Source of the DNA: Noviherbaspirillum sp. UKPF54
GTDB lineage: Bacteria > Pseudomonadota > Gammaproteobacteria > Burkholderiales > Burkholderiaceae_D
Assembly (NCBI RefSeq): GCF_007874125.1
Contig: NZ_CP040128.1
Span: forward strand, 3,968,001-4,032,000
Length of the DNA stretch: 64,000 nt
Reading direction: 5' to 3'
Shown here one piece after another: positions 17,835-25,468 of this stretch. A model generated the notes under the pieces. It had not been told where the DNA came from, did not search any database, and was given only the letters and a program-made list of their open reading frames with translations. Every line of letters starts with the position of its first letter. The first letter of the stretch is position 1. The position numbers and the translations under genes are program-made.

Positions 17835-18034
17835 ATGCAGCGCTTTCTTGTCGTTACCGGGCTGATTTTGCTGATCGCCGGGCTGGCCTGGCCGTGGCTG
17901 TCGAAACTGCCGTTCGGCCGCCTGCCGGGCGATATCCATATCGTGCGGGAAGGGTTCAGCTTCCACTTCCCATCGTGACCGGCATCGTGGTGTCGGCGCT
18001 GGTGTCGCTGCTGCTGTGGATTTTCCGGCGCTGA
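17835..18034 (+). pseudogene. DUF2905 small membrane protein, frameshifted
   Basis: The ATG frame at 17835 encodes 47 residues: one membrane helix, then 'LPFGRLPGDIHIVREGFSFHFP', the hallmark of DUF2905. It stops at 17976-17978. The expected second half, 'PIVTGIVVSALVSLLLWIFRR', is present in the next frame and ends at 18034. Loss of one C in the TTCCCA run near 17970 would explain it. Intact relatives are about 65-70 residues with two helices. This is a recent mutation, a sequencing error in a C-run, or less likely a recoding site. It lies next to the inverted-repeat element. Confidence 0.75.
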
Positions 18035-18043
18035 ATTACCCGC

Positions 18044-19066
18044 TTACCAGCGCGAATAATGGTCCTCGGTGACGCCGACGAGCCGCTCGACCCTGCGCGG
18101 CGCGGCGCCGGGCGCGGCTTTCACCCAGCCGGAAAAATGGCCGATCGGCTGGATGTAGCGCGACGCCGCCACCAGCAGATTCTTGTCTTCGCGGCGCGCG
18201 CCTTCCGGCGTGAACTGCAGATCGAGCAAGCCGTCGTCGGTGCGGACCTGCCAGGGCGCGAGCGGCCGGGCGCGGTCGTAGTCGAAGCGCGCCTGCCCCA
18301 GCGGAATCAGGCGACCGTCCAGCCATAGGGCGTTTTCGTGATTGCCGAAGTAGCCGGCCTGCAAATTGAAGCCGAGCGCCAGGCTGTGCGCGGATGCCCA
18401 TTGCCAGGAAGTCTCGCGCGCCAGCAAGCCGTTGGAATAATCGAAGCTGGCCACGCCGCCGTCCAGCCCGTAGCGCCGGCCCGCGACGCGCACTTCGCCT
18501 GTCAGCGGCATGCCCGGCGACTTTTGCGTGGCATGCACGGAGCCGCCGTCGACCGGGCCGACCGCCAGCAGCAGGGGACTGTCCGTCGCGGAAAACCCGG
18601 CATCGATCTCGAAGCCGCGGCAGCGCAGGCTCAACCGGTATTCGCCATCGCGGGCGCGAAAGTCGATGCGGCTGCCGGGCCAGCGGAACGTGCTCTCGCC
18701 GCCGGCTTGCGCGGCCACCCGCGCGCCCAGGCCCGGCAAGCCGTTCTGCGAATAGCCCGCGACTTCCGCGCGCACGATGCGGTCGAAGACATAGGCAAAC
18801 GCGGTGCTGGTCCAGCCCAGGTCGACAATCGCGATGCCGCAAAACAGTTCTTCGGTGGCGAGCGCGACATACTGCCAGCGCTTGTGGTGGAAATGGCGCC
18901 ACAGCGCGCCGCGGGCGTAGGGCGCGGCCAGGCGCGTCCAGTCGATGGCGGCCGTGGCGCCGGCAAACCGGCCGAAGCGCGGGTGCCCGTCGGCGTCGGG
19001 AACGGCGGGCGGCGCCGGCGGCAGCGGGGCGTCGGCGGTTTGCGCAAGCGGCGTCGATAAGGGCAT
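18044..19066 (-). CDS. DUF2804 domain-containing protein
   Basis: 340 residues with ATG at 19066. The family features are clear: 'HKRWQYVALATEELFCGIAIVDLGW' near residue 60, and the conserved 'FDYSNGLLARETSWQWA' around residue 210. The predicted fold is beta-rich. Related to lipocalin-like/AttH-type proteins; no enzymatic role is known to me. No signal peptide is evident. It lies upstream of nothing in its own direction except the FtsH gene 630 bases on, and it backs onto the TetR gene (same strand, 98 bases upstream), so it may belong to the lipid-metabolism regulon of that regulator. Confidence 0.8.
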   Translation of the reverse strand: MPLSTPLAQTADAPLPPAPPAVPDADGHPRFGRFAGATAAIDWTRLAAPYARGALWRHFHHKRWQYVALATEELFCGIAIVDLGWTSTAFAYVFDRIVRAEVAGYSQNGLPGLGARVAAQAGGESTFRWPGSRIDFRARDGEYRLSLRCRGFEIDAGFSATDSPLLLAVGPVDGGSVHATQKSPGMPLTGEVRVAGRRYGLDGGVASFDYSNGLLARETSWQWASAHSLALGFNLQAGYFGNHENALWLDGRLIPLGQARFDYDRARPLAPWQVRTDDGLLDLQFTPEGARREDKNLLVAASRYIQPIGHFSGWVKAAPGAAPRRVERLVGVTEDHYSRW

Positions 19067-19164
19067 GGCGTTCGGGCTCCGTCAGAAATTGATGCGTCCG
19101 GGCAAAAGCATCGCAGATTGTCATCGCCGGCGCGCCGAGAAATCTCAAGCCCCGGTGCCGGCTC

Positions 19165-19800
19165 CTACGGCTGGGTCGCCAGCCGCAGCACCGCATCGCG
19201 CGCGGCCCGCTCCAGGCCTTCCAGCTCGGGGCGCTTGGGCCGGTTACGCACACGGAACAGCATCAAGCCCTCCATCTGCGCCACGATCAGCGCGGCGCGC
19301 ACCATGTATTCCTGGTCGGAGATGTCCGGCGACATGCCGCGGATCAGGTTGAAAATGCCCTTGCGTTCGCGCGCCTGCATGCGCTCCATCAGGGTCGACG
19401 CGAACGTGTTGCGCGTGGCCAGCGCCCAGAATTCGAAAAACATGCCGCGCATGAGCGGCGCGCCCAACTCCTCGAGGAACATGTCGACCGCCGACAGGAA
19501 CTGATCCACGCGCGAGGCGCCCGCCATCGACGCAGTGATGCCGTCGATCTTTTCCTGGAACTGGTTGAGCGTGTCGAGCAGCACCGCTTCCACCAGCGCA
19601 TCCTTGCTATGGTAGTAGTGCTGGACGTTGGACAGGCTGATGCCGGCCTGGGCGGCGACGCGCCGCATCGACAGGCCGCCGTAGCCGTCCGCCGCGAAAA
19701 TCTCGCGCGCCGCCTGCAAGATGTCGCGCGCGCGCTCGTAGCCCTTTTCTGTGGTGCTGGAGGTTTTCCGTTGGAGCGAGCTTTTCAGGGCTGGAGTCAT
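19165..19800 (-). CDS. TetR/AcrR family transcriptional regulator
   Basis: 211 residues. A Ser/Thr/Lys-rich leader precedes the HTH ('GYGGLSMRRVAAQAGISLSNVQHYYHSKDAL', about 37-67). The rest is the helical ligand domain. It is divergent from an SCP-x-like thiolase and acyl-CoA dehydrogenase operon. The shared region contains a perfect TAGGTCG-TC-CGACCTA operator just downstream of the thiolase promoter, so it is very likely that operon's repressor and probably senses an acyl-CoA. Confidence 0.9.
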   Translation of the reverse strand: MTPALKSSLQRKTSSTTEKGYERARDILQAAREIFAADGYGGLSMRRVAAQAGISLSNVQHYYHSKDALVEAVLLDTLNQFQEKIDGITASMAGASRVDQFLSAVDMFLEELGAPLMRGMFFEFWALATRNTFASTLMERMQARERKGIFNLIRGMSPDISDQEYMVRAALIVAQMEGLMLFRVRNRPKRPELEGLERAARDAVLRLATQP

Positions 19801-19844
19801 GGTGGCGCGGCAGGGTCGAGGCAGGCGCGATTATCCCATGTCCG

Positions 19845-19897
19845 TTGAAAAACCGTACAGTTGACCTATAATAAAATACTTTAGGTCGTCCGACCTA
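19845..19897 (+). promoter_or_regulatory. Promoter and TetR operator of the thiolase / dehydrogenase operon
   Basis: TTGAAA (19845-19850), a 16-base spacer and a consensus TATAAT (19867-19872) give a transcription start near 19879. The perfect palindrome TAGGTCG-TC-CGACCTA (19882-19897) covers the region just after the start. A further GACCTA half lies at 19863-19868, overlapping the -10. Binding there would block initiation or escape, the usual TetR arrangement. Confidence 0.75.
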
Positions 19898-19931
19898 TTA
19901 TTGCAGGTTCAATCGGGGATGGAGGCAGGAA

Positions 19932-21110
19932 ATGAAAGTATTTGTGTCGGGCGTGGGCATGATCCCGTTCGCCAAGCCGGGGGCGAGCGCCGGCTACCAT
20001 GACATGGGCGCCGCCGCCGCGCGCCTGGCGCTGGAAGATGCCGGCCTCGGCTACGGCGACATCGAGCAGGCCTATGCCGGCTACGTGTACGGCGACTCGA
20101 CCTGCGGCCAGAAGGCGCTCTACCAGGTCGGCATGAGCGGCATCCCGATCGTCAATGTCAACAACAACTGCTCGACCGGGTCGACCGCGCTATTCCTGGC
20201 GCGCCAGGCGATCGCCTCCGGCGCGGCCGACTGCGTGCTGGCGCTGGGCTTCGAGCAGATGAGCCCGGGCGCGCTGGGATCGGTGTTTCGCGACCGGCCG
20301 GCGCCGTTCGACGATTTCGACGCGGTCACCGACCGCCTGGTCGGCATGCCGGAAATTCCGCTGGCGCTGCGCTATTTCGGCGGCGCCGGCCTGTCCCACA
20401 TGAAGAAATACGGCACCAGGCTCGAGACCTTCGCCAAGATCCGCGCCAAGGCCAGCCGCCACGCGGCCAACAATCCGCTCGCGCTGTTTCGCAAGGTAGT
20501 GAGCGAGGAAGACGTGATGGCCGCGCCGATGCTGTGGCCGGGCGTGATGACGCGCCTGATGGCGTGCCCGCCGACCTGCGGGGCAGCCGCGGCCGTGCTG
20601 GTGTCCGAGCGTTTCGCGAAGCAGCGCGGCTTGAAGGCCGACGTGCGCATCGCCGCGCAGGCGATGACGACCGACCGCCCCGGCACCTTCGATTCGGGCG
20701 ACATGATGCGGCTGGTCGGCTTCGACATGGCAAAAGAAGCGGCCGACAAGGTGTACCGGGAAGCGGGCATCGGCCCGGAGGGCATCGACGTGGTGGAGCT
20801 GCACGACTGCTTCGCGCAGAACGAACTGATCAGCTACGAGGCGCTCGGGCTGTGCCCGGAAGGCGGCGCGGAAAAATTCGTGTGCGACGGCGACAACACC
20901 TATGGTGGCAAGGTCGTGACCAATCCGTCCGGCGGGCTGCTGTCGAAGGGCCACCCGCTGGGCGCCACCGGCCTGGCGCAATGTTATGAACTGACGCACC
21001 AGCTGCGCGGCACCGCGCGCGAGCGCCAGGTGGAGGGCGCGCGCGTGGCGCTGCAGCACAACCTCGGCCTGGGCGGTGCGTGCGTGGTGACGATGTACTG
21101 CGCGCAGTGA
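19932..21110 (+). CDS. Thiolase-fold lipid-transfer protein (SCP-x-like thiolase)
   Basis: 392 residues. The nucleophilic Cys80 lies in 'NVNNNCSTGS'. 'ELHDCFAQNEL' and '[17 protein letters not shown]' are the signatures of the SCP2/SCP-x thiolase branch, which uses HDCF instead of the NEAF of classical thiolases. Such enzymes thiolytically cleave branched or sterol side-chain 3-ketoacyl-CoA; bacterial members are usually named lipid-transfer proteins. The pairing with an acyl-CoA dehydrogenase (78 bases downstream) and with an acyl-responsive TetR gene supports a side-chain degradation role. Substrate is unknown. Confidence 0.88.
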   Translation: MKVFVSGVGMIPFAKPGASAGYHDMGAAAARLALEDAGLGYGDIEQAYAGYVYGDSTCGQKALYQVGMSGIPIVNVNNNCSTGSTALFLARQAIASGAADCVLALGFEQMSPGALGSVFRDRPAPFDDFDAVTDRLVGMPEIPLALRYFGGAGLSHMKKYGTRLETFAKIRAKASRHAANNPLALFRKVVSEEDVMAAPMLWPGVMTRLMACPPTCGAAAAVLVSERFAKQRGLKADVRIAAQAMTTDRPGTFDSGDMMRLVGFDMAKEAADKVYREAGIGPEGIDVVELHDCFAQNELISYEALGLCPEGGAEKFVCDGDNTYGGKVVTNPSGGLLSKGHPLGATGLAQCYELTHQLRGTARERQVEGARVALQHNLGLGGACVVTMYCAQ

Positions 21111-21188
21111 CGTTCCATTCTCCCGCCGGCGGGAGAGGGAACTCCTTTTCTTCGAACTAACGTAAAAAAACCAAACCCGGAGACACAC

Positions 21189-22331
21189 ATGACCTACACC
21201 TCCCCCTGGATGAACCCCGAACTGGACGGCTTTCGCGACGCGGTGCGCCGCTTCGTCGCCGCCGAAATCACGCCGCACCAGGACGCATGGCGCAAGCAGC
21301 AGCATGTGGACCGCGCGCTGTGGCGCAAGGCCGGCGAGCTCGGCATCCTGCTGGCCGACATCCCGGATGCCTACGGCGGATCGGACGGCAGCTTCGCGCA
21401 CCAGTCGATCGTGTTCGAGGAACTGGCGTACGCCGGCGACACCGCGTTCGGCATCCATGTGCATGCCATCGTGGCGCACTATCTGCTCAACCAGGGCACG
21501 GAAGAACAAAAACAGAAATATCTGCCGAAGCTGGCCTCGGGCGAGATGGTGGCGGCGATCGCCATGAGCGAGCCTGGCGCCGGCTCCGACCTGAAAGGCA
21601 TCCGCACCACCGCGATCCGGGACGGTGACGGCTATCTGCTCAACGGCTCGAAGATCTTCATCTCGAACGGCTACCTGGCCGACCTGATCCTGGTGGTCGC
21701 CAAGACCGAGCCGCAAGCCGGCGCCAAGGGCGTGTCGCTGCTACTCCTGGAAACCCGTGACTGCGCGGGCTTCAAGGTCGGCCGCATCCTGGAAAAGCTC
21801 GGCCAGAAGGGGCAGGATACCTGCGAGCTGTTCTTCGACAATGTGCGCGTGCCGCTGCAAAACGTGCTGGGCGGCGTCGAGGGGCGCGGTTTCGCGCAGC
21901 TGATGAACGAGCTGCCCTACGAGCGCACCATCCTCGGCGTGTCCGGCGTGGCCTCGATCGAGCGCGCGCTGCAGCTGACCGTCGAGCACGCGCGCGAGCG
22001 CCGCGCTTTCGGCCAGGCCTTGCTCGACATGCAGAACACGCGCTTCGTGCTGGCCGAAATCAAGACCGAGGCGACGGTGGCGCGCACCTTCGTCGACCGC
22101 TGCATCGTCGACATGGTGGAGGACCGCATGGATACCGTGCTGGCCTCGATGGCGAAGTACTGGATCTCCGACCTGCAATGCTCGGTGGTCGACCGCTGCC
22201 TGCAGCTGTTCGGCGGCTACGGCTACATGCTCGAATACCCGATCGCGCAGATGTATGCCGACGCGCGCGTGCAGCGCATCTACGGCGGCGCGAATGAAAT
22301 CATGAAGGAAATCATCGCGCGCTCGCTGTAA
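21189..22331 (+). CDS. Acyl-CoA dehydrogenase
   Basis: 380 residues; the ATG follows CCCGGAGACACAC. FAD-binding signature 'AMSEPGAGSDLKG', 'ISNGYLADLI' and C-terminal 'QLFGGYGYMLEYPI...RIYGGANEIMKEI'. As in the dehydrogenase at 12.4-13.6 kb, Gly stands where medium-chain enzymes have the C-terminal Glu. The Glu of 'LPYERT' is the probable base, as in long-chain and isovaleryl types. The two dehydrogenases are clearly paralogues with near-identical layouts. Second gene of the TetR-controlled operon. Confidence 0.93.
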   Translation: MTYTSPWMNPELDGFRDAVRRFVAAEITPHQDAWRKQQHVDRALWRKAGELGILLADIPDAYGGSDGSFAHQSIVFEELAYAGDTAFGIHVHAIVAHYLLNQGTEEQKQKYLPKLASGEMVAAIAMSEPGAGSDLKGIRTTAIRDGDGYLLNGSKIFISNGYLADLILVVAKTEPQAGAKGVSLLLLETRDCAGFKVGRILEKLGQKGQDTCELFFDNVRVPLQNVLGGVEGRGFAQLMNELPYERTILGVSGVASIERALQLTVEHARERRAFGQALLDMQNTRFVLAEIKTEATVARTFVDRCIVDMVEDRMDTVLASMAKYWISDLQCSVVDRCLQLFGGYGYMLEYPIAQMYADARVQRIYGGANEIMKEIIARSL

Positions 22332-22478
22332 CCGGCCGGGTCGCGCCGCTAGCGCCGCCAGCACCGGGCGCCGGCCCGTCGCTGGCGGGCCGGCGCGCTT
22401 GGCTTGCGATGTCTGCCTAATTTTGTACCGCTTGCTTTACATTAAGAAAAAGCCGCCCTATATTGTTCGTAAGACATA

Positions 22479-22671
22479 GTACTGCTGTGCAGTACAGATT
22501 TGCGGTTTGATAAAAAAACAATGAAAAGCAACGCAGTGATGCAACTCGCCTGCACAGAAACCGTCTGAAGACGCGGAAAACGATTCTGCACAGCAGAATC
22601 GTCGTGAGGGCGTGTTACCCGCTCAGCCCTCGACTCTCAATTGATGGGAAGCGGCGCAAATGCCGCTTCCC
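22479..22671 (+). promoter_or_regulatory. Row of four hairpins in the leader of the secreted hydrolase gene
   Basis: The 457-base gap 22332-22788 has no coding frame. It contains GTACTGC-TGT-GCAGTAC (22479-22495), CGATTCTGC-ACA-GCAGAATCG (22581-22601), a bulged GTCGTGAGGGC/GCCCTCGAC stem (about 22601-22634) and GGGAAGCGGC-N6-GCCGCTTCCC (22646-22671). Three are perfect. None has a terminator T-run. They would form a structured 5' leader if transcription starts near 22470. A separate GC-rich stem at 22371-22397 is probably the end signal of the preceding operon. Confidence 0.5.
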
Positions 22672-22788
22672 TCATCCCGCACGCAGTGACCCTGCATGCG
22701 TCATGCAATGCCGTATCGGCCGGCGTTTTCCCGGCTGGCGCGGGCGGCACATCACATAAAAAACCAATTGCCATTCATGGAGACAACA

Positions 22789-23706
22789 ATGAGGAATACT
22801 TCGGCGCGCAACACCATCTTCCACACGCTGGCGGTTGCCGGCGCCATCCTGGCCGCAAGCATGTCGGCCGGCCCGGCAGCGGCCCAGACCACCACGTTTG
22901 CCGCGAGCTACAACGGCGCTGGCGTGCTCGGCGGATCGTGCGGCAGCACCTACAATATTTCCGGGGTCGAGCCGTCGGCCACCGGCACCTACCCGGTTTT
23001 CATCTACATGGTCGGCACCAGCGAGTCGTACAACAACGCCGCCGCCATGGCCGCCGTCAACGACATGGCGAGCAAGGGCTATGTCGCCGCCACCGTCGAC
23101 TACGCCACGTCCCAGTTCGGCAACTGCTCGGTGCTGTCGTCCAAGTCGAGCTGCATCTTCTCGCCCAACAGCAGCGTCAGCGCCGTGTCCCAGCTGTGCT
23201 CGCGCGCCAAGGCCGACTGCAGCAAGGGCATCGTGGTGGCCGGCTTCAGCCAGGGTTCGGTGCTGGCGCTGCTGGCGAAGAATTACGATGCGCGGGTGCA
23301 GGCGGCATACGGCATGGGGATGAGCAACGTCTATTCGACCTATGACCTGTCGTCCTGCGTTTCCAACGGCAACCGCACGCTGCAGAGCGACCGCCTGCGC
23401 GCGGTCGACGGCGAGCGTGACAACTTCGCCGGCGGCTCGCAATCGGCGGTGCAGTCGTCGCTGCAAAACGTGACCGGCGTGACCTGCAAGAGCGGCTCTT
23501 ATTCCTGCCTGACCAGCAATAACAGTGGCTGGATCATCGTCAAGAACACGCAGGTGCAGGACGGTTCGGCCGACCATTGCTACATGCGCAAGTCGGGCGA
23601 CTGCCTCGGCAGCCAGAGCAGCCTCGACTCCGGCTGGCAGTCGGGCACCGCAAGCTGGGAGATGGATCCCAACCTGCAGTGGCTGACCAATTTCACGACC
23701 AAGTAA
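22789..23706 (+). CDS. Secreted alpha/beta hydrolase-like protein
   Basis: 305 residues from the ATG at 22789 (ATGGAGACAAC in front); longer frames add non-signal sequence. A Sec signal peptide covers about residues 1-34 with cleavage after 'GPAAAQ'. The mature protein has 'VFIYMVGTSESYNNAAAM' (oxyanion-like strand), the nucleophile elbow 'VAGFSQGSVLALLA' (Ser near residue 155) and a possible acid in 'DGERDNF'. 'DGSADHCYMRK' is a candidate for the His. Cys-rich, so likely disulfide-bonded in the periplasm or medium. Possibly an extracellular esterase; the family is not one I can name. It has its own structured leader. Confidence 0.75.
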   Translation: MRNTSARNTIFHTLAVAGAILAASMSAGPAAAQTTTFAASYNGAGVLGGSCGSTYNISGVEPSATGTYPVFIYMVGTSESYNNAAAMAAVNDMASKGYVAATVDYATSQFGNCSVLSSKSSCIFSPNSSVSAVSQLCSRAKADCSKGIVVAGFSQGSVLALLAKNYDARVQAAYGMGMSNVYSTYDLSSCVSNGNRTLQSDRLRAVDGERDNFAGGSQSAVQSSLQNVTGVTCKSGSYSCLTSNNSGWIIVKNTQVQDGSADHCYMRKSGDCLGSQSSLDSGWQSGTASWEMDPNLQWLTNFTTK

Positions 23707-23721
23707 GCAGCGCGCCGGCTC

Positions 23722-24468
23722 TCAATGGCCGTCGTGGCGGCCGGCGGCGACCTGGGACGACACGGTCGCCGCGCCGTCCCCGGCGTCGGGCGCGCCCTGC
23801 CACTGCAGCCACCAGAATCCCAGCACGGCGGCCAGCAGCAACGCCGCCACGCTGCGCCAGGCGCTGCGGATGCCTTCCTGCGGGCGGCCCTGCTTGCGGC
23901 CGGTGATCATGGCGCGCACCAGGTTTTCGCGGTGCAGGCGGCTGCTGACGACCACCGCCGCGACATGCACGCCGACGATGGCCAGCATCAGGCTGGCGGC
24001 GCCCTCGTGCAGATCTTCCAGCCACTCGCCGCCGATTTCGTTGTAGGTAGCCCAGCCTGCCGCCGTCACCAGCGCCGTCAGCGCCAGCAGCGCGACGATG
24101 GCCAGCGCGCCGGCCGGATTGTGCCCGGTATGGTGCTCGGGGCGGCCGCGCAAGAGCGAACCCAGGTAGCGCATGACGGCCCCCGGTCCGCGCACGAAGT
24201 CCGAGAAGCGCGCGTAGCGGGTGCCGACCACGCCCCACAGGATGCGGAAGACGACCAGCCCGGCCATGGTGTAGCCCAGGCTCACGTGCACCAGCCGCCA
24301 GCGTTCGCTCTCGGCGGTGAGATATGCGCCGGCGAACGACAGCACCATCAGCCAGTGGAACACCCGCACCGGAGCGTCCCAGACCAGGATGCGGCGGGCT
24401 TGCGGATCGGCGCCTGTTTCGGGCGCGGTGGCAGGCGCATCAGCGCGGGATACGGACGTAGTCTTCAT
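23722..24468 (-). CDS. Cytochrome b561-type membrane protein of the SHP-DHC cluster
   Basis: 248 residues with four hydrophobic helices. Heme-ligand candidates are His in 'VFHWLMVLSF', 'LVHVSLGYTM' and 'LHEGAASLMLAIVGVHVAAV', as in Ni,Fe-hydrogenase-type cytochrome b/b561. It would carry electrons between quinol and the periplasmic cytochromes encoded just upstream. Its start overlaps the end of the diheme cytochrome gene by 29 bases, showing translational coupling. The C-terminal tail (last 30 residues) is soluble and Ala/His-rich. Confidence 0.9.
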   Translation of the reverse strand: MKTTSVSRADAPATAPETGADPQARRILVWDAPVRVFHWLMVLSFAGAYLTAESERWRLVHVSLGYTMAGLVVFRILWGVVGTRYARFSDFVRGPGAVMRYLGSLLRGRPEHHTGHNPAGALAIVALLALTALVTAAGWATYNEIGGEWLEDLHEGAASLMLAIVGVHVAAVVVSSRLHRENLVRAMITGRKQGRPQEGIRSAWRSVAALLLAAVLGFWWLQWQGAPDAGDGAATVSSQVAAGRHDGH

Positions 24469-24910
24469 CGAAATCTCCTTGGTCGGCTCGGGTATGGCAG
24501 GCGGCGCAATTGGACGGGCTCTTCACCGCCGCGCGCTTCCAGACGGCGGCGGGAACTTCGTCGTGCTTGCGCACAAACCAGGCGGAACGGGTGATGCGGT
24601 CTTGCGGCGGCGCTTCGCTCACGCGCCGCTCGCTGCCGGCGTTGGCCGTGAGCCAGGCCGACAGTTGCTGCACCGTGGCCGCATCGAGCGAGGCATCGGT
24701 GCCGAAGTGGCGCGGCAGGTTGTGCATCAGGCGCTGCCAGGATGCGGCCGGCAGCATGCCTGGCGGGTAGGCGACGTGGCAGGAAGAACACTCCTGCTGG
24801 TAGGCGGGCAAGAGCGGCACGCGCGTGCCGTGGTGTCCGTCGGCCAGGGCCGCGCCGGCGGCGCCCATCGATGCGGCAAACAGGATGAAACAGCGAAGTC
24901 GAAACGGCAT
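24440..24910 (-). CDS. Diheme cytochrome c (DHC type)
   Basis: 156 residues from the ATG at 24910; the longer frame to 25171 is antisense-like sequence inside the upstream gene. A signal peptide (1-24, 'AGAALA') is followed by two c-type heme sites, 'CSSCH' near residue 36 and 'CAACH' near residue 140, so a periplasmic diheme cytochrome. This is the PF09626 diheme cytochrome that in Rhodobacter and others is encoded between SHP and a cytochrome b. It likely passes electrons from the cytochrome b to SHP. Confidence 0.9.
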   Translation of the reverse strand: MPFRLRCFILFAASMGAAGAALADGHHGTRVPLLPAYQQECSSCHVAYPPGMLPAASWQRLMHNLPRHFGTDASLDAATVQQLSAWLTANAGSERRVSEAPPQDRITRSAWFVRKHDEVPAAVWKRAAVKSPSNCAACHTRADQGDFDEDYVRIPR

Positions 24911-24942
24911 GGTCAATTCTCCTTGAGAACGCATACAGGGCA

Positions 24943-25359
24943 TCAGGGCTTGAGCGTCATCAGCCAGCTCAGCACGTCGGCCTTTTCGGCCGGCGTGCAT
25001 GCGCGACCCACGACGTCGTTGCAATTGCGGCGGAACCATTTCTCGCTCTTGGCCGCGTCGCTGAAGCGCTCGGGATTGAAGGCCGGCGCCAGCGGGCGGA
25101 TCGGCTTGCCGGTGGCCGCGTGCTTGCCGGTCTGGGTAGGGAGGTCGCCGTGGCAGGACGAGCAACTCCATTCATGACCGTGGCGGGTGGTAAAAAACTG
25201 CCGGCCGCGCTCGGGCGACGCGGGTGCGCCGGCTTCGGCCGTGTAGCCGGCCAACAGCTCGGCGGGGGCGGCGCCTTGCGCGGCCGCAGGCAGGCCGCAC
25301 GCCAGCGCCAGCGCAGCGCACGACAGCAGCGGGAATCGGTACGGGGTATTCGGATGCAT
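24943..25359 (-). CDS. DUF1924 / sphaeroides heme protein (SHP)-type cytochrome c
   Basis: 138 residues. Signal peptide (about 1-29), then one heme c site 'SCSSCH' near residue 69. The family string 'PLAPAFNPERFSDAAKSEKWFRRNCNDVVGRACT' has the Asn (in 'RNCND') that in SHP is the dissociable sixth heme ligand, flanked by a Cys pair that forms a disulfide. SHP transiently binds oxygen, NO or hydroxylamine when reduced. It is first gene of the operon SHP, diheme cytochrome, cytochrome b. A QseB/PmrA-like box lies upstream, but the two-component genes often found with this cluster are absent here. Confidence 0.9.
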   Translation of the reverse strand: MHPNTPYRFPLLSCAALALACGLPAAAQGAAPAELLAGYTAEAGAPASPERGRQFFTTRHGHEWSCSSCHGDLPTQTGKHAATGKPIRPLAPAFNPERFSDAAKSEKWFRRNCNDVVGRACTPAEKADVLSWLMTLKP

Positions 25360-25388
25360 GGCAACTCCTTGACAGAGGAGTTGCCATG
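25357..25388 (-). promoter_or_regulatory. Perfect 12-bp palindrome over the SHP start codon and Shine-Dalgarno
   Basis: CATGGCAACTCC (25357-25368) and GGAGTTGCCATG (25377-25388) are exact reverse complements with an 8-base loop. On the minus strand the right arm contains both the AAGGAG ribosome site and the ATG of the SHP gene. If transcribed whole it would hide the start; if transcription starts inside it (from a GATCAT -10 at 25386-25391) it is a DNA operator instead. Confidence 0.6.
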
Positions 25389-25401
25389 ATCTGGCGCGAA
25401 T

Positions 25402-25418
25402 CTTAAGGCGAACTTAAG
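25402..25418 (-). promoter_or_regulatory. QseB/PmrA-type response-regulator box
   Basis: CTTAAG (25402-25407), GCGAA, CTTAAG (25413-25418): two half-sites with a 5-base spacer. This matches the CTTAA(T/G)-N5-CTTAA(T/G) direct repeat bound by PmrA and QseB. It lies where a -35 would be relative to the GATCAT -10 at 25386-25391 that serves the SHP operon. Confidence 0.6.
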
Positions 25419-25468
25419 CGACTATCGTGTCCTGGCAGCGGCTTCCCCCGCTCCGGAATGACGGTTTT

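Noticed and set aside
22371..22397. GC-rich hairpin after the second acyl-CoA dehydrogenase gene, considered as a strong terminator
   Set aside because: The stem is good but no T-run follows on the plus strand, so I do not list it as a Rho-independent terminator.
24911..25171. Extension of the diheme cytochrome frame upstream
   Set aside because: It lies inside the SHP gene in another frame and lacks a signal peptide; the ATG at 24910 gives a proper one.
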